From NCBI GenBank assembly GCA_964389705.1, contig CAYMEO010000020.1:1-32135 (forward strand): 32,135 nt of DNA, read 5' to 3'. Position 1 is the stretch's first letter. Every line of letters begins with the position of its first letter. The notes below the pieces were generated by a model. The model was given only the letters and a program-made list of their open reading frames with translations, made no database searches and was not told the origin of the DNA. Positions 14,010 to 22,195 of the stretch are shown here, piece after piece. The stretch is from PSLL01 sp964389705. GTDB lineage: Bacteria; Desulfobacterota_D; UBA1144; Nemesobacterales; CSP1-2. The position numbers and the translations under genes were made by a program.

Positions 14010-15688
14010 TCCTTTATTAGAGATTTTAACTTATCGCCTAGGACATCTCCAAGCTTTATCGAGCCCTCTCTCTGAGAGGAGAGAAAATTTGAAACCTTCT
14101 GTTTCTCAACCCAATCATCATACTGCCTTTTGCTTAAATTGACCTGACGCCTTCCCATCTCAAAGCCGATTACCTGAGCAGTGACCTCTTCACCAATTTT
14201 AATGAACTTGGATAAGTCCTTTATTTTCTCCCGACTAAATTCTGATGCCTTTATAAACCCCTCGATTCCGCCCTCAAGCTCTATGATTATCCCCTTGTCT
14301 TTAATATCTTTGACTTTCCCAGTGAGAATAGTCTCATGGGGTTTGTATCTCTCAATAGCATCCTCCCAGGGGTTCTTCGTGAGCTGCTTGAGACCGAGTC
14401 CTATTCTTTGATTCTTTTCATCCACGCCAAGAACAACGACCTCAATTTCATCGCCCGCCCTGAATTCTTCCTTTATATTTACATTGCTCCTCCACGATAC
14501 ATCACCGGGACGAATTAGTCCTACCAAATCCTCCTCCACCTCTACGAATATACCTCTATCTGTGACGCTCTTGATCCTTCCTTTTAATCTTGTTCCAGGT
14601 GGGTTCTTTTCTTTGAATATTTCCCATGGGCTGCGTTCAATGCGCCTTAGACTAAGAGACATTCGCCTTTTATTAACATCAACCTCGAGCACCACAACTT
14701 CTACACGGCTGCCTACATTTACTATCTCCTTTGGATGTCTGAACTTCTTTGTCCATGTTATCTCAGATGCATGAACCAGTCCCTCAATACCCGGCTCAAT
14801 CTCTACAAACACACCGAAATCCGTGGCTGAAACCACCTTGCCTCTTATCTTGGCACCTGGCTTGTATCTTTTCCCAACAGAAGTCCAGGGGTCTGGTCTG
14901 GTCTGTTTGAGACTAAGGGAGATTTTCCCTTCCTCTTCAATCTTTAAGACCTTGACTCTTACCTCTTCATTTACTGAAATAACATCCCCGGGCTGTTTTA
15001 TCCTCCCCCATGATAACTCACTTATGGGAATAAACCCCTCGATCCCGCCTAAATCTACAAAGGCACCTTGGTCAATGATCTTTACAATCCTGCCCGATAC
15101 GGTTTTTCCCTCCTTCAGTGTGGAAAGAACCCTAGCACGGAGAATCTCCCTCTGTTCTTCCAGGTAATTTCTCCTTGATAGAACAATTCCCTCATTTGAC
15201 AGCTTTATAATCTTTACTTCAAGTGCTTTTCCTACGAACTGGTCTAGGTTAGTATGTGGTCTTATGTCAATCTGTGAGGCTGGTAGAAATGCCCTTATTT
15301 CAATCTCTTCGCCCACATCGGCAATAAGGCCGCCTTTTACCTTTTCTATGGGTTTTGCAATGACTGGCTTTCCGCTTTCATAGATTCGCTCTAATCTTTC
15401 GGATTCTTTAATTAGATCGGCTCTCCTTTTAGAGAGTATGGGAACTCCCTCATTGCCCGTCAATTTCTCTAGTGTCACCTCAACCTCGTCTCCTAGATTT
15501 ACCTTGGGCTCGCCTGACCTCGTATAGAATTCGGTAATAGGAACGATTCCCTCGGACTTAAAGCCGAAGTCAATAAATACGTCCTCCCCCTCAATGCGCA
15601 CAACCTTGCCTTTAAAAATCTGCCCCTTGCCCGGAACATGCAGGGTTTCTTCAAGAAGCTCTGAAAAGTTTTTTTCTTCTTCGGCCAT
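14006..15688 (-). CDS. rpsA: 30S ribosomal protein S1
   Basis: Six S1 RNA-binding OB folds occur in tandem. Each shows the pattern G-x-V-x-x-I-x-x-x-G-x-F-V-x-x-G-x-x-G-x-I/V-x-x-S, from KGQIFKGKVVRIEGEDVFIDFG through ILTGKVKDIKDKGIIIELEGG. The second domain is the diverged ribosome-binding one. It brings mRNA to the 30S subunit. I chose the start MAEEEKNFSELLEETL (560 aa) because it aligns with the known S1 N-terminus (short acidic lead plus F.ELLEE) and has AAAGAG about 9 bases upstream. The frame stays open to 15745, giving 579 aa with a non-conserved extension. It belongs to the classical aroA-cmk-(ispH)-rpsA arrangement, with sppA overlapping its end. Confidence 0.95.
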   Translation of the reverse strand: MAEEEKNFSELLEETLHVPGKGQIFKGKVVRIEGEDVFIDFGFKSEGIVPITEFYTRSGEPKVNLGDEVEVTLEKLTGNEGVPILSKRRADLIKESERLERIYESGKPVIAKPIEKVKGGLIADVGEEIEIRAFLPASQIDIRPHTNLDQFVGKALEVKIIKLSNEGIVLSRRNYLEEQREILRARVLSTLKEGKTVSGRIVKIIDQGAFVDLGGIEGFIPISELSWGRIKQPGDVISVNEEVRVKVLKIEEEGKISLSLKQTRPDPWTSVGKRYKPGAKIRGKVVSATDFGVFVEIEPGIEGLVHASEITWTKKFRHPKEIVNVGSRVEVVVLEVDVNKRRMSLSLRRIERSPWEIFKEKNPPGTRLKGRIKSVTDRGIFVEVEEDLVGLIRPGDVSWRSNVNIKEEFRAGDEIEVVVLGVDEKNQRIGLGLKQLTKNPWEDAIERYKPHETILTGKVKDIKDKGIIIELEGGIEGFIKASEFSREKIKDLSKFIKIGEEVTAQVIGFEMGRRQVNLSKRQYDDWVEKQKVSNFLSSQREGSIKLGDVLGDKLKSLIKE

Positions 15689-15806
15689 AGTGTGCATCTC
15701 TTTTTCAAGATGAGTTGTATTTGATTTATTGAATGAGACAGACACCCATGAGGATGGCTCTCAGATCATTCCCGCATCATGACACCGTGATAATAAACTT
15801 AAATCT

Positions 15807-16682
15807 CTAAATGCCCTTTTTATCCCCTTTTTCTTTGCCTTCTTTGAGACCTCGGAGTATCTCTTCTATAATCCACGAAGGGGTTGATGCCCCGGCAGTA
15901 ACACCAATGGTTTTTTCATTTAAGTCAAGTCCTAGCGAATGAACCTCATCTATAGTTTCTATCTGATATGTGTTCGGATTTACCTCGTGGCAGAGTTTTG
16001 CAATCTTTGTTGTATTTGAGCTGTTCTTTCCGCCTATCACAATCATCACATCCACGGATTTTGCAATCTCTACGGCTTCTCGCTGTTTATTGAAGATATC
16101 ATCGCATATGGTATTGAAAACCTTTATTTCCTCTACGCTTCTCTCAAGAAAAGTATCTACCACCTCGCGGAACCTATCAAATGCAATTGTGGTTTGGGCA
16201 ACGATCCCAACCTTTTTCTTTGTAAATACACCTTCTTCAAGCTCTAATTTACTCTCTACAACCGTCACGCTTTCTGGGTCTGCGTAGCTCATTGCGCCTA
16301 TAATTTCTGGATGCCTTTTGTCACCGACTATTACTACAAAATATCCCTCTTCGGCCAGTTTTTTTACGGAATGTTGAAGCTTCTTAACAATAGGACACGT
16401 AAGGTCAACAACACTGAGCCCGCGCTCTTTTAGAGTGCTCAAGGTTCCTACTGGCACACCGTGAGCACGGATCATGACTGTGCCGCCTGGGGCGTCTTCT
16501 AATCTGCCGATAACCTTTACGCCTTTTTCTTCTAGGTGCTTTACGACCTGAGGGTTGTGGATTATTGGCCCCAATGAATAGACCTCGCCATTCGATTTAT
16601 CCGTAACCTCGTATGACTTTTTGAGTGCCCTCTCTACGCCAAAACAAACACCGGCGCTCTCAGCCAGTATGATCTTTTTCAT
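15807..16682 (-). CDS. ispH: 4-hydroxy-3-methylbut-2-enyl diphosphate reductase
   Basis: This 291-aa IspH/LytB iron-sulfur enzyme catalyses the last step of the MEP pathway, making IPP and DMAPP. The three cluster Cys are C13 (AGVCFGV), C96 (DLTCPIV) and C193 (NTICDD). The substrate-binding His are H42, H74 (RAHGV) and H124 (RHPE, with E126), and the TAGASTP motif is near the end. It is full length, single domain and not fused to S1 (as it is in some Firmicutes), although it sits directly upstream of rpsA. Its start overlaps the end of cmk by 23 bases, so the three genes are cotranscribed. Confidence 0.95.
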   Translation of the reverse strand: MKKIILAESAGVCFGVERALKKSYEVTDKSNGEVYSLGPIIHNPQVVKHLEEKGVKVIGRLEDAPGGTVMIRAHGVPVGTLSTLKERGLSVVDLTCPIVKKLQHSVKKLAEEGYFVVIVGDKRHPEIIGAMSYADPESVTVVESKLELEEGVFTKKKVGIVAQTTIAFDRFREVVDTFLERSVEEIKVFNTICDDIFNKQREAVEIAKSVDVMIVIGGKNSSNTTKIAKLCHEVNPNTYQIETIDEVHSLGLDLNEKTIGVTAGASTPSWIIEEILRGLKEGKEKGDKKGI

Positions 16683-17361
16683 TTATGGTTTTTGCCTCCT
16701 CAATGGTCTCAATTATCTTCTTTACAACTTCATCTACTTTAAGGTTTGTAGTATCTATTATGACTGCATCTGAGGCGGGATGCAAGGGTGATTCCTGTCT
16801 CTCTCTGTCTTGCCTGTCTCTCCTTTCAATCTCTTCTTTTACATCCTCTATATTTGCCTCAATTCCACTTTCTTTTAACTGAAGCCATCTTCTTTTTGCC
16901 CGCTCCTCAAGAGATGCATCAATGTAGAATTTAAAATCCGCATTGGGAAATACGTATGTTCCCATATCCCTTCCTTCTGCCACTATTTTTCCCTCACGCC
17001 CAATTCTCCTCTGCATTGCCTTGAGAAAATCCCTAACGATCTTTTTTGTAGCAATATCTGAGGAAAGTCGGGATATTTCTGGGGTTCTAATCTTTTCTGT
17101 TACATCCTCCTCGCTTAAAAATACCCTTAAATTGTAATCGGGATTGATTTTAAAAGAGATATGGACCCCGAGAATCAGTTCTGAAAGCCCTTTCTCGTCA
17201 TTTAAGTTAACCAAATTTCTGTGCGCTAAAAGAGCAATAGCTCTATACATAGCCCCTGTATCCATATATAAAAACCCAAGCCTTTTTGCAACGGCTTGGG
17301 CAACCGTTCCCTTTCCCGCCCCCGAGGGGCCATCAATTGTTATAATAATGCCTTTTTTCAC
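16660..17361 (-). CDS. cmk: Cytidylate kinase
   Basis: This 233-aa P-loop kinase phosphorylates CMP and dCMP. The Walker A motif GPSGAGKGT is at about 11-19, then FLYMDTGAMYRAIAL (the NMP-binding YMDTGAMYR signature) and IVAEGRDMGTYVFPNADFKFYIDAS. The lid EIERRDRQDRERQESPLHPASDAVIIDT carries the RRDxxD-type Arg/Asp residues. The length is usual for bacterial CMK. It starts 4 bases inside the end of aroA and overlaps ispH, so it lies inside one compact operon. Confidence 0.95.
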   Translation of the reverse strand: MKKGIIITIDGPSGAGKGTVAQAVAKRLGFLYMDTGAMYRAIALLAHRNLVNLNDEKGLSELILGVHISFKINPDYNLRVFLSEEDVTEKIRTPEISRLSSDIATKKIVRDFLKAMQRRIGREGKIVAEGRDMGTYVFPNADFKFYIDASLEERAKRRWLQLKESGIEANIEDVKEEIERRDRQDRERQESPLHPASDAVIIDTTNLKVDEVVKKIIETIEEAKTINEKDHTG

Positions 17362-18665
17362 CCTCTTAGTCTTCTCATCACATCAAAAAATCCAGGAAAA
17401 GATACAGATATGCATTCGGTACCTTCAATCTCTGTAATGCCCTCGGCTCGGCTTCCTGCAACGGCAATGGCCATTGCGATCCTGTGATCCCCCCAGGTTG
17501 AGCACATTGCGCCCTTTAGATTTTCTTTTCCAGAGATTATCATTCCGTCATCGAGCTCTTCAACTTGGGCACCGAGTTTCCTTAGCTCCGTTGTCATTGC
17601 CCGAATCCGGTCGGTCTCTTTTACCCTTAGCTCTTTTGCGTCTCTTATCACCGTTTCTCCTTCTGCAAAACATGCCGCGACGGAGATTACAGGAAGCTCA
17701 TCAATTGTCCTTGGAATCATATCACCTTTTATTTGGACTGACCTCAATGCGCTTGATCTGACTAATATATCCCCTACAGGCTCGCCTATTGATTCTCTTC
17801 TATTGAGGATTTCAATATTGCCTCCCATTTCTCTAAGAATCCCTATAGCCCCAATTCTATGAGGATTTATTCCCACGTTCTTAATTAGAATCTCGGAGCC
17901 GGGATTAATAAGGGCGGCAACAATAAAAAACGCCGCCGAAGAGATATCGGCCGGAACCGAAATCTCTGCGCCCTTGAACTCCACTGCCTTTTTAATTCTA
18001 ACACCCGTTCCGTTTTTTATAACATCCACGCCTAGATATGAAAGCATTCTCTCTGTGTGGTCTCTTGTAGAGGTCGGCTCTATAACCTCTGTTTCTCCCT
18101 CTGCGTAGAGTCCGGCAAGAAGGATGGCAGATTTTACCTGTGCGCTTGCTACAGGCAGTTGATACTTAATGGCGGATAATTTTGCACCCTGAATAGCCAG
18201 AGGAAGTCTCCTGCCCCCGTCTCTTCCCCAGATTTTTCCTCCCATCATGGTCAGGGGTTTTACAACCCTATCCATAGGCCTGGCTCTCAGGTATTTATCA
18301 CCGGTTATTGTAGAGAAGAATCTCTGTGCGCTCAGGAGTCCAGTAAGCAGTCTTGCCGTAGTCCCCGAATTGCCCGCATCAATAAAATCCTCCGGCTCAC
18401 GGAGTCCCAAAAGCCCCTTTCCTTTTATCTCGACATTAACATCTTGAATCTCAATGGGAACTCCGAGCATCCTCATGGCATTTGCACTCGACAGCGTATC
18501 ATCGCTTGAAAGGAATCCTTTGACATGGGTCGTGCCTTTTGCAAGAGACCCGATAATAACCGCTCTATGAGAGATGGATTTGTCGCCGGGGGGAGTAAAC
18601 TCTCCCCTTAGAGGAATGGAGCTGCCTTTTATGACCTCTTTAGACATAGATTGAAAAGTTACCAT
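17358..18665 (-). CDS. aroA: 3-phosphoshikimate 1-carboxyvinyltransferase (EPSP synthase)
   Basis: The 435-aa protein makes EPSP in the shikimate pathway. Signatures are PGDKSISHRAVIIGSLAKGTT, DAGNSGTTARLLTGLL, GDKYLRARPMDRVVKPL, VASAQVKSAILLAGL, TSTRDHTERML, the ELPVISVAACFAEG segment with its catalytic Asp, RVKETDRIRAM and WGDHRIAMAIAV. The NSGTT region (rather than NAGTA) and the overall type resemble class II enzymes. The first ATG (18665) is used; the second (18647, MSKEVIKG) is an equally possible start, since neither has a strong ribosome site. It heads the aroA-cmk-ispH-rpsA-sppA operon. Confidence 0.95.
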   Translation of the reverse strand: MVTFQSMSKEVIKGSSIPLRGEFTPPGDKSISHRAVIIGSLAKGTTHVKGFLSSDDTLSSANAMRMLGVPIEIQDVNVEIKGKGLLGLREPEDFIDAGNSGTTARLLTGLLSAQRFFSTITGDKYLRARPMDRVVKPLTMMGGKIWGRDGGRRLPLAIQGAKLSAIKYQLPVASAQVKSAILLAGLYAEGETEVIEPTSTRDHTERMLSYLGVDVIKNGTGVRIKKAVEFKGAEISVPADISSAAFFIVAALINPGSEILIKNVGINPHRIGAIGILREMGGNIEILNRRESIGEPVGDILVRSSALRSVQIKGDMIPRTIDELPVISVAACFAEGETVIRDAKELRVKETDRIRAMTTELRKLGAQVEELDDGMIISGKENLKGAMCSTWGDHRIAMAIAVAGSRAEGITEIEGTECISVSFPGFFDVMRRLRG

Positions 18666-19001
18666 TTCCGGAAAAGGTGGGCAAGGTAACTTTTTAGGAG
18701 TTTGATCCTTAGTTAACTCTAATCTAAATTATTCTAGGCGTCACCTAAGTGTAATACCTCTACACTTTGTGCCTTCTTGCCAACTCACTTGGCAATTCCG
18801 AGAACTAAGGAGGAGATATTAGAACAAGCCGCTCGTCCTATACAAAGGTAGCGATGGTATTTGATAACAACTTGGCAAACAAAGTTTAGTTTTTTATAAA
18901 ACTATCAGATATGCGTATCTACCTTTGGTGGTTTTATAGTTTCGGAAATTTAGTTGCAATAGAGAGATAGGTTAAAAACTATGATAGTATTTTAAGGTGC
19001 T
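18666..19001. other. Divergent intergenic region with several inverted repeats
   Basis: There is no gene between aroA (leftward) and the HEPN gene (rightward). Perfect inverted repeats are AAGTGTA-N7-TACACTT (18747-18767) and TTGCCAA-N5-TTGGCAA (18777-18795). A nearby half-site TTGGCAAA lies downstream. Further down there are AT-rich palindromes around TTATAAAACTAT and AGATATGCGTATCT. These could be operators or transcript hairpins. I see no convincing -35/-10 pair for either gene. Confidence 0.45.
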
Positions 19002-19373
19002 ATGAGTTATGACTACTTGAAAGAAAACGCTCATAAGTTCCTTGAGAATGCCCAGCATCTTTTCAGAAATGGAGTCTATAATTTATCGGCATTCAATATA
19101 GAACAGGCCATACAAATGTATCTTAAATACTTTCTTGCCATAAAGCTAGGTGAATTCCCCAAAACCCACTCTTTAAAGCGTTTATTTATGGAAATAAAGG
19201 ATTTGTGCCTTGAGGCGTATAACATATTTGAGGAAAATATAGGCACATTTGGAGATATAGAGTCTGCATATATCACTTCAAGGTATTTTCCTACTGAGTT
19301 TCTCGAAAAAGAGATTTCCCAAATGTTGGGGGTTGCAGATGAGGTAAGGAGGGCTATTGAAAATTGTCTTTAA
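19002..19373 (+). CDS. HEPN-domain protein (partner of MNT nucleotidyltransferase)
   Basis: This 123-aa all-helical protein of the HEPN family (PF05168) has the expected blocks AHKFLENAQHLFRNGVYNLSAFNIEQAIQMYLKYFLA, THSLKRLFMEI and AYITSRYFPTEF. The usual toxic RNase motif R-X4-6-H is not complete: Arg94 in TSRYF has no His at the right distance. It may therefore not be an RNase, or may use another site. It is encoded just before an MNT-type nucleotidyltransferase with overlapping stop and start, the arrangement of HEPN/MNT toxin-antitoxin modules (type VII), where the MNT partner AMPylates HEPN. An AAGG lies just before the ATG. Confidence 0.8.
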   Translation: MSYDYLKENAHKFLENAQHLFRNGVYNLSAFNIEQAIQMYLKYFLAIKLGEFPKTHSLKRLFMEIKDLCLEAYNIFEENIGTFGDIESAYITSRYFPTEFLEKEISQMLGVADEVRRAIENCL

Positions 19374-19723
19374 TGGAGATTCAGAGAAAGATTGTTGAGA
19401 GGGAGAGAAAGTATTTTGAGAGCGTTATGGACTATGTGGAGATTATAAAGAAGGTCGTAAAAACAGAGCTTGGGAATAGCGCAGAGGTCTTTCTATTTGG
19501 CTCTATTGTTCGAGGCGATTTCATAATAGGAAAAAGCGATATTGACGTTCTCATAGTTTCTGAAAACGCTCCAAAAACGGTTTCAGGACAGACGGAAATA
19601 AGAGTAAAGGCACTTAAAGAAATAGGAGATATCGCCGCTCCTTTTGAAATCCATTTTGCGAATAAAGATACATTTAATGATTGGTATAAAAAGTTTATAA
19701 AGGATGATATCCTAAATGTTTAA
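19373..19723 (+). CDS. MNT-type minimal nucleotidyltransferase (HEPN partner)
   Basis: This 116-aa protein of the DNA polymerase-beta-like nucleotidyltransferase fold has the motif LFGSIVRGDFIIGKSDIDVLI, giving Gly-Ser at 43-44 and the metal carboxylates D56 and D58. A third acidic residue in FEIHF (E92) completes the site. All catalytic residues are intact, so it could transfer AMP to its HEPN neighbour. I chose the ATG at 19373, which overlaps the HEPN stop as TAATG. A TTG at 19364 in frame would add three residues. The pair is isolated, as is typical of mobile toxin-antitoxin modules. Confidence 0.82.
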   Translation: MEIQRKIVERERKYFESVMDYVEIIKKVVKTELGNSAEVFLFGSIVRGDFIIGKSDIDVLIVSENAPKTVSGQTEIRVKALKEIGDIAAPFEIHFANKDTFNDWYKKFIKDDILNV

Positions 19724-20123
19724 GTTTGGCGGTATCTGCTTTCTCAATTAAGAACTATCTATTTCAGCCGTGCAAGGCTTGTTCTCAAAACGTGAAATGG
19801 GGTTACTCTTGGCTATGGCGCCTGTTTCAATCCCTTACCACAAGGGACATGAATCTTGTACAGTTGCTGACTGTGAGAAGCTGCTGGATACGACAAAAAG
19901 TGGAGAGCAAGGGATATGTCTCAGATGGGTTTCACTCCCAAAGCCCATCACTATAATCCGGATTATCCGAGGTATAACGGCTGTCGTAACGAAAAGCCAT
20001 AGTTGTCTAACACTAGGGTTGTCAGACAGGAAAGAGGTCTAACACGCCATGATTTCTGCTAGAACAGATTTCTTGTCTGTTTTTAAGTCTAAGTTTCTAT
20101 TATACATTCTCAATTAAAACGCT

Positions 20124-20223
20124 TTGGAATGACATCAATAATATCTTGCATTTTGTCATGCCGAATGCATTACCCCGCAGAGGTATTAATATTGGATTCT
20201 GCTTAAAACCCGAGAGAATGACA
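20124..20223. repeat. Degenerate palindromic repeat (TGTCAT ... ATGACA)
   Basis: GAATGACA at 20127-20134 faces TTGTCATG at 20153-20160, which in turn faces GAATGACA at 20216-20223. The stretch contains TCATGCCGAATGCATT and CCCGAGAGAATGACA, resembling intergenic palindromic repeats (TGTCATTC...GAATGACA) common in environmental bacterial genomes. It has no coding content. Confidence 0.4.
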
Positions 20224-20244
20224 CCGCTTAAGTGATGAGCGTGT

Positions 20245-20261
20245 AATATAAAATTTATATT
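20245..20261. promoter_or_regulatory. 17-bp AT-rich palindrome just upstream of the cofD -35
   Basis: AATATAAA-A-TTTATATT is a perfect inverted repeat ending 4 bases before the -35 box. The position fits an activator site, an AT-rich UP element or a second operator. Confidence 0.4.
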
Positions 20262-20265
20262 CAGC

Positions 20266-20294
20266 TTGACAGTTACTGCTGTCTTACATATCCT
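20266..20294 (+). promoter_or_regulatory. Sigma-70 promoter of the F420 operon
   Basis: A perfect TTGACA (20266-20271), a 17-base spacer and TATCCT (20289-20294) place the transcription start near 20301. This leaves a leader of about 72 bases before cofD. Confidence 0.7.
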
Positions 20295-20318
20295 AAACCT
20301 AAATACGACATTAGGATA
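20289..20318. promoter_or_regulatory. Candidate operator overlapping the cofD promoter
   Basis: The perfect 8-bp inverted repeat TATCCTAA-N14-TTAGGATA covers the -10 box and the start region, a classic place for repressor binding. A related repeat with ATCCT/AGGAT half-sites lies at the cofE promoter. Confidence 0.55.
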
Positions 20319-20372
20319 AGTTCAAATTAAACCTCTGTCTTACGCTAATCAATTCTTAAGAAGGTTGATCGG

Positions 20373-21314
20373 ATGATTACAGCCCTTGGGGGAGGGGTTG
20401 GGGCCGCTAAATTTCTAAAGGGTCTCTCCCAAATTCTCCGAGATGAATTACTTACTGTAATAGTTAATACCGGAGACGACATAGAGATCTCTGGACTGAA
20501 AATATCGCCAGATGTTGATACGATTATATACTGGCTCTCAGGGACCGTAGATAGAGAAAAAGGTTGGGGAATTAAAGGGGATTCTTTTCACTGTCTCGAA
20601 TCACTTGGGAGATTTGGCATTGAGACCTGGTTTAATATTGGAGACCGAGATCTTGCGACTCATATCTATCGGACTCATTTAAGAAATAGTGGGTTCTCTT
20701 CTTCTGAGATTGCCTCTAAAGTAGCAAAGGCCTTCCAAATCAATAATATAAAAATTCTTCCTATGACTGATGATGGCGTAGAGACATGGATATTAACGGA
20801 TGAGGGGGAGATGCACTTTCAGGAGTATTTGATTAAGAGGAAGATGATCCCTCGGGTGAGGGGAATATCCATAAAGGGAATAGAAAAAGCAAGGCCTGCT
20901 CCCGGAGTTATTCAGGCTATAGAAGAGGCTAGAGGAATAATAATCTGCCCAAGTAATCCGATTATAAGTATTGGTCCAATACTTAGGATTCATGGTATTA
21001 GGAACGCGCTTCAGAGAGTAAAAACAAAGGTCGTTGCAATAAGCCCCCTTGTAGGTGGAATGCCATTAAAGGGTCCGGCAGACAGGCTAATGAGAGGATT
21101 AGGTTTAAAGGTTTCATCAACTCAGGTAGCTGAGCTTTACATGGATTTCTTAGACCAAATTATAATTGATGAAAGGGATGCCCTTGAGGCAGATCAAATA
21201 AGATCAGTTGGAATAAGGCCTGTGGTTGCCGATACGATAATGTCAAATGATGAAAAGGCCCGTGGACTTGCATATAAGGTCCTAGAACTCTTCAACAAAG
21301 GGGCCAATGGATAA
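20373..21314 (+). CDS. cofD: 2-phospho-L-lactate (or PEP) transferase of F420 biosynthesis
   Basis: This 313-aa protein joins the nucleotide-activated three-carbon acid to FO, giving F420-0 or its dehydro form. The N-terminal nucleotide loop MITALGGGVGAAKFLKGL is complete. VNTGDDIEISGL, the SPDVDTIIYWL segment, WFNIGDRDLATHIYRT and PMTDDGVETWI are the FO and metal contacts of the CofD/FbiA family. ICPSNPIISIGPIL and ISPLVGGMPLKGPADRLM follow. It is full length. AGAAGG lies 8 bases before the ATG. It is the first gene of the F420 cluster, behind a TTGACA promoter with an overlapping inverted repeat. Many bacterial homologues use phosphoenolpyruvate, and the sequence does not tell which acid is used. 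Confidence 0.95.
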   Translation: MITALGGGVGAAKFLKGLSQILRDELLTVIVNTGDDIEISGLKISPDVDTIIYWLSGTVDREKGWGIKGDSFHCLESLGRFGIETWFNIGDRDLATHIYRTHLRNSGFSSSEIASKVAKAFQINNIKILPMTDDGVETWILTDEGEMHFQEYLIKRKMIPRVRGISIKGIEKARPAPGVIQAIEEARGIIICPSNPIISIGPILRIHGIRNALQRVKTKVVAISPLVGGMPLKGPADRLMRGLGLKVSSTQVAELYMDFLDQIIIDERDALEADQIRSVGIRPVVADTIMSNDEKARGLAYKVLELFNKGANG

Positions 21315-21362
21315 ATAAAAAGGACAAATCTGAGATCTTATAGATGGATCCCTATTTTTTTA

Positions 21363-21399
21363 ATCCTTGAAATTTTCGAGGACAAGGATCGGGTATAAT
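21363..21399 (+). promoter_or_regulatory. Candidate cofE promoter with upstream inverted repeat
   Basis: A perfect TATAAT (21394-21399) is preceded by ATCCTTG-N13-CAAGGAT (21363-21389), which occupies the -35 region; no good -35 is seen. The half-sites resemble those at the cofD promoter (ATCCT-N18-AGGAT there, ATCCT-N17-AGGAT here). This suggests a shared regulator and an activator-dependent or regulated internal promoter. Confidence 0.45.
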
Positions 21400-21439
21400 A
21401 GTGGTGTTTAGTCAAGATTAGTTGCCTTCAGGACATAAA

Positions 21440-22195
21440 ATGCCAAATGCTATCTCAATCATACCCCTTTTAGGAATCCCTGAGATTAGGCCGGGAGATG
21501 ACTTAGTAAAAATAGTCATTGATGCCGCATTTAATCAAGATATATCGATTCAGGATAAAGATATTCTTGTTTTTGCCCAAAAGGTGGTTTCAAAATCAGA
21601 AGGACGGATTGTAAAGATTAAAGATGTTTCTCCCTCTCCTTTTTCTATAGCGGTATCAAAACTGCTTGACAAAGACCCACGATTTGTGGAAATAATACTT
21701 AGAGAATCCCAGAGAATAGTGAAAATGGATAGGGGTAGACTAATAGTGGAAAACACAAAGGGGATAGTTTGTGCCAATGCCGGTGTGGATATGTCAAATG
21801 TAAGCGGGGGGGAGGAGGTGACTCTTCTTCCTGATAATCCCGACCAATCCGCAGTGAGGCTTGTAGAGGGATTTAGAGGCGAACTCGGCATTGATGTGGC
21901 AGTTATAATAACGGATACGGTAGGAAGACCTTGGAGAGAGGGACTTGTCCAGATTGCAGTTGGGTGCTATGGGATAAGTCCACTCAAGGATTACAGAGGA
22001 AAAGAGGATTCGAAAGGTTACGACCTTCATGCAACAGTCCTTGCCGTAGCGGACGAGATTTCAGGGGCGGCAGGGCTTGTTATGGGAAAGACAGAGGGCG
22101 TTCCTGTCGTTATTGTAAGAGGATACGATTATGAAAAGGGCACAGAGGGTGCAAAAAAGCTCTTGAGGAGTCCCGACAATGACCTCTTTCGTTAA
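21440..22195 (+). CDS. cofE: Coenzyme F420-0:L-glutamate ligase
   Basis: This 251-aa GTP-dependent ligase adds the gamma-linked glutamate tail to F420-0. Diagnostic segments are IPLLGIPEIRPGDDL, ILVFAQKVVSKSEGR, LIVENTKGIVCANAGVDMSNV, VIITDTVGRPWREGLVQIAVG, KDYRGKEDSKGY, and the VADEISGAAGLVMGKTEGVPVVIVRGYDY C-terminus. It is the single-domain archaeal-type enzyme without the FMN domain fused in actinobacterial FbiB. I chose the ATG at 21440, with AGGA 7 bases before it; an in-frame TTG at 21422 would add six poorly conserved residues. Its end overlaps cofG by 17 bases, so the downstream genes are translated with it. Confidence 0.95.
   Translation: MPNAISIIPLLGIPEIRPGDDLVKIVIDAAFNQDISIQDKDILVFAQKVVSKSEGRIVKIKDVSPSPFSIAVSKLLDKDPRFVEIILRESQRIVKMDRGRLIVENTKGIVCANAGVDMSNVSGGEEVTLLPDNPDQSAVRLVEGFRGELGIDVAVIITDTVGRPWREGLVQIAVGCYGISPLKDYRGKEDSKGYDLHATVLAVADEISGAAGLVMGKTEGVPVVIVRGYDYEKGTEGAKKLLRSPDNDLFR

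Larger units (their letters stand above)
19724..20372. other. 649-base gap: no clear gene, degraded sequence, repeats and the cofD promoter
   Basis: An open frame at 19770-20042 (GTG start, 90 aa, containing HESCTVADCEKLLDTTKSGEQG) has no ribosome site and no family I recognise. It may be a decayed gene. A weak hairpin AACAGA/TCTGTT followed by T residues (20063-20084) could terminate the HEPN/MNT transcript. Around 20124-20223 there are palindromic repeat remnants. The cofD promoter and operator fill 20245-20318. Confidence 0.5.

Noticed and set aside
19826..19863. GTTTCAATCCCTTACCACAA resembles the start of a CRISPR repeat
   Set aside because: Only one copy is present, with no regularly spaced second copy and no cas gene in the window.
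19770..20042. 90-aa open frame (GTG start) and an overlapping 76-aa frame
   Set aside because: No ribosome site and no recognised family. The two overlapping frames are equally long. Kept only as a note in the gap entry.
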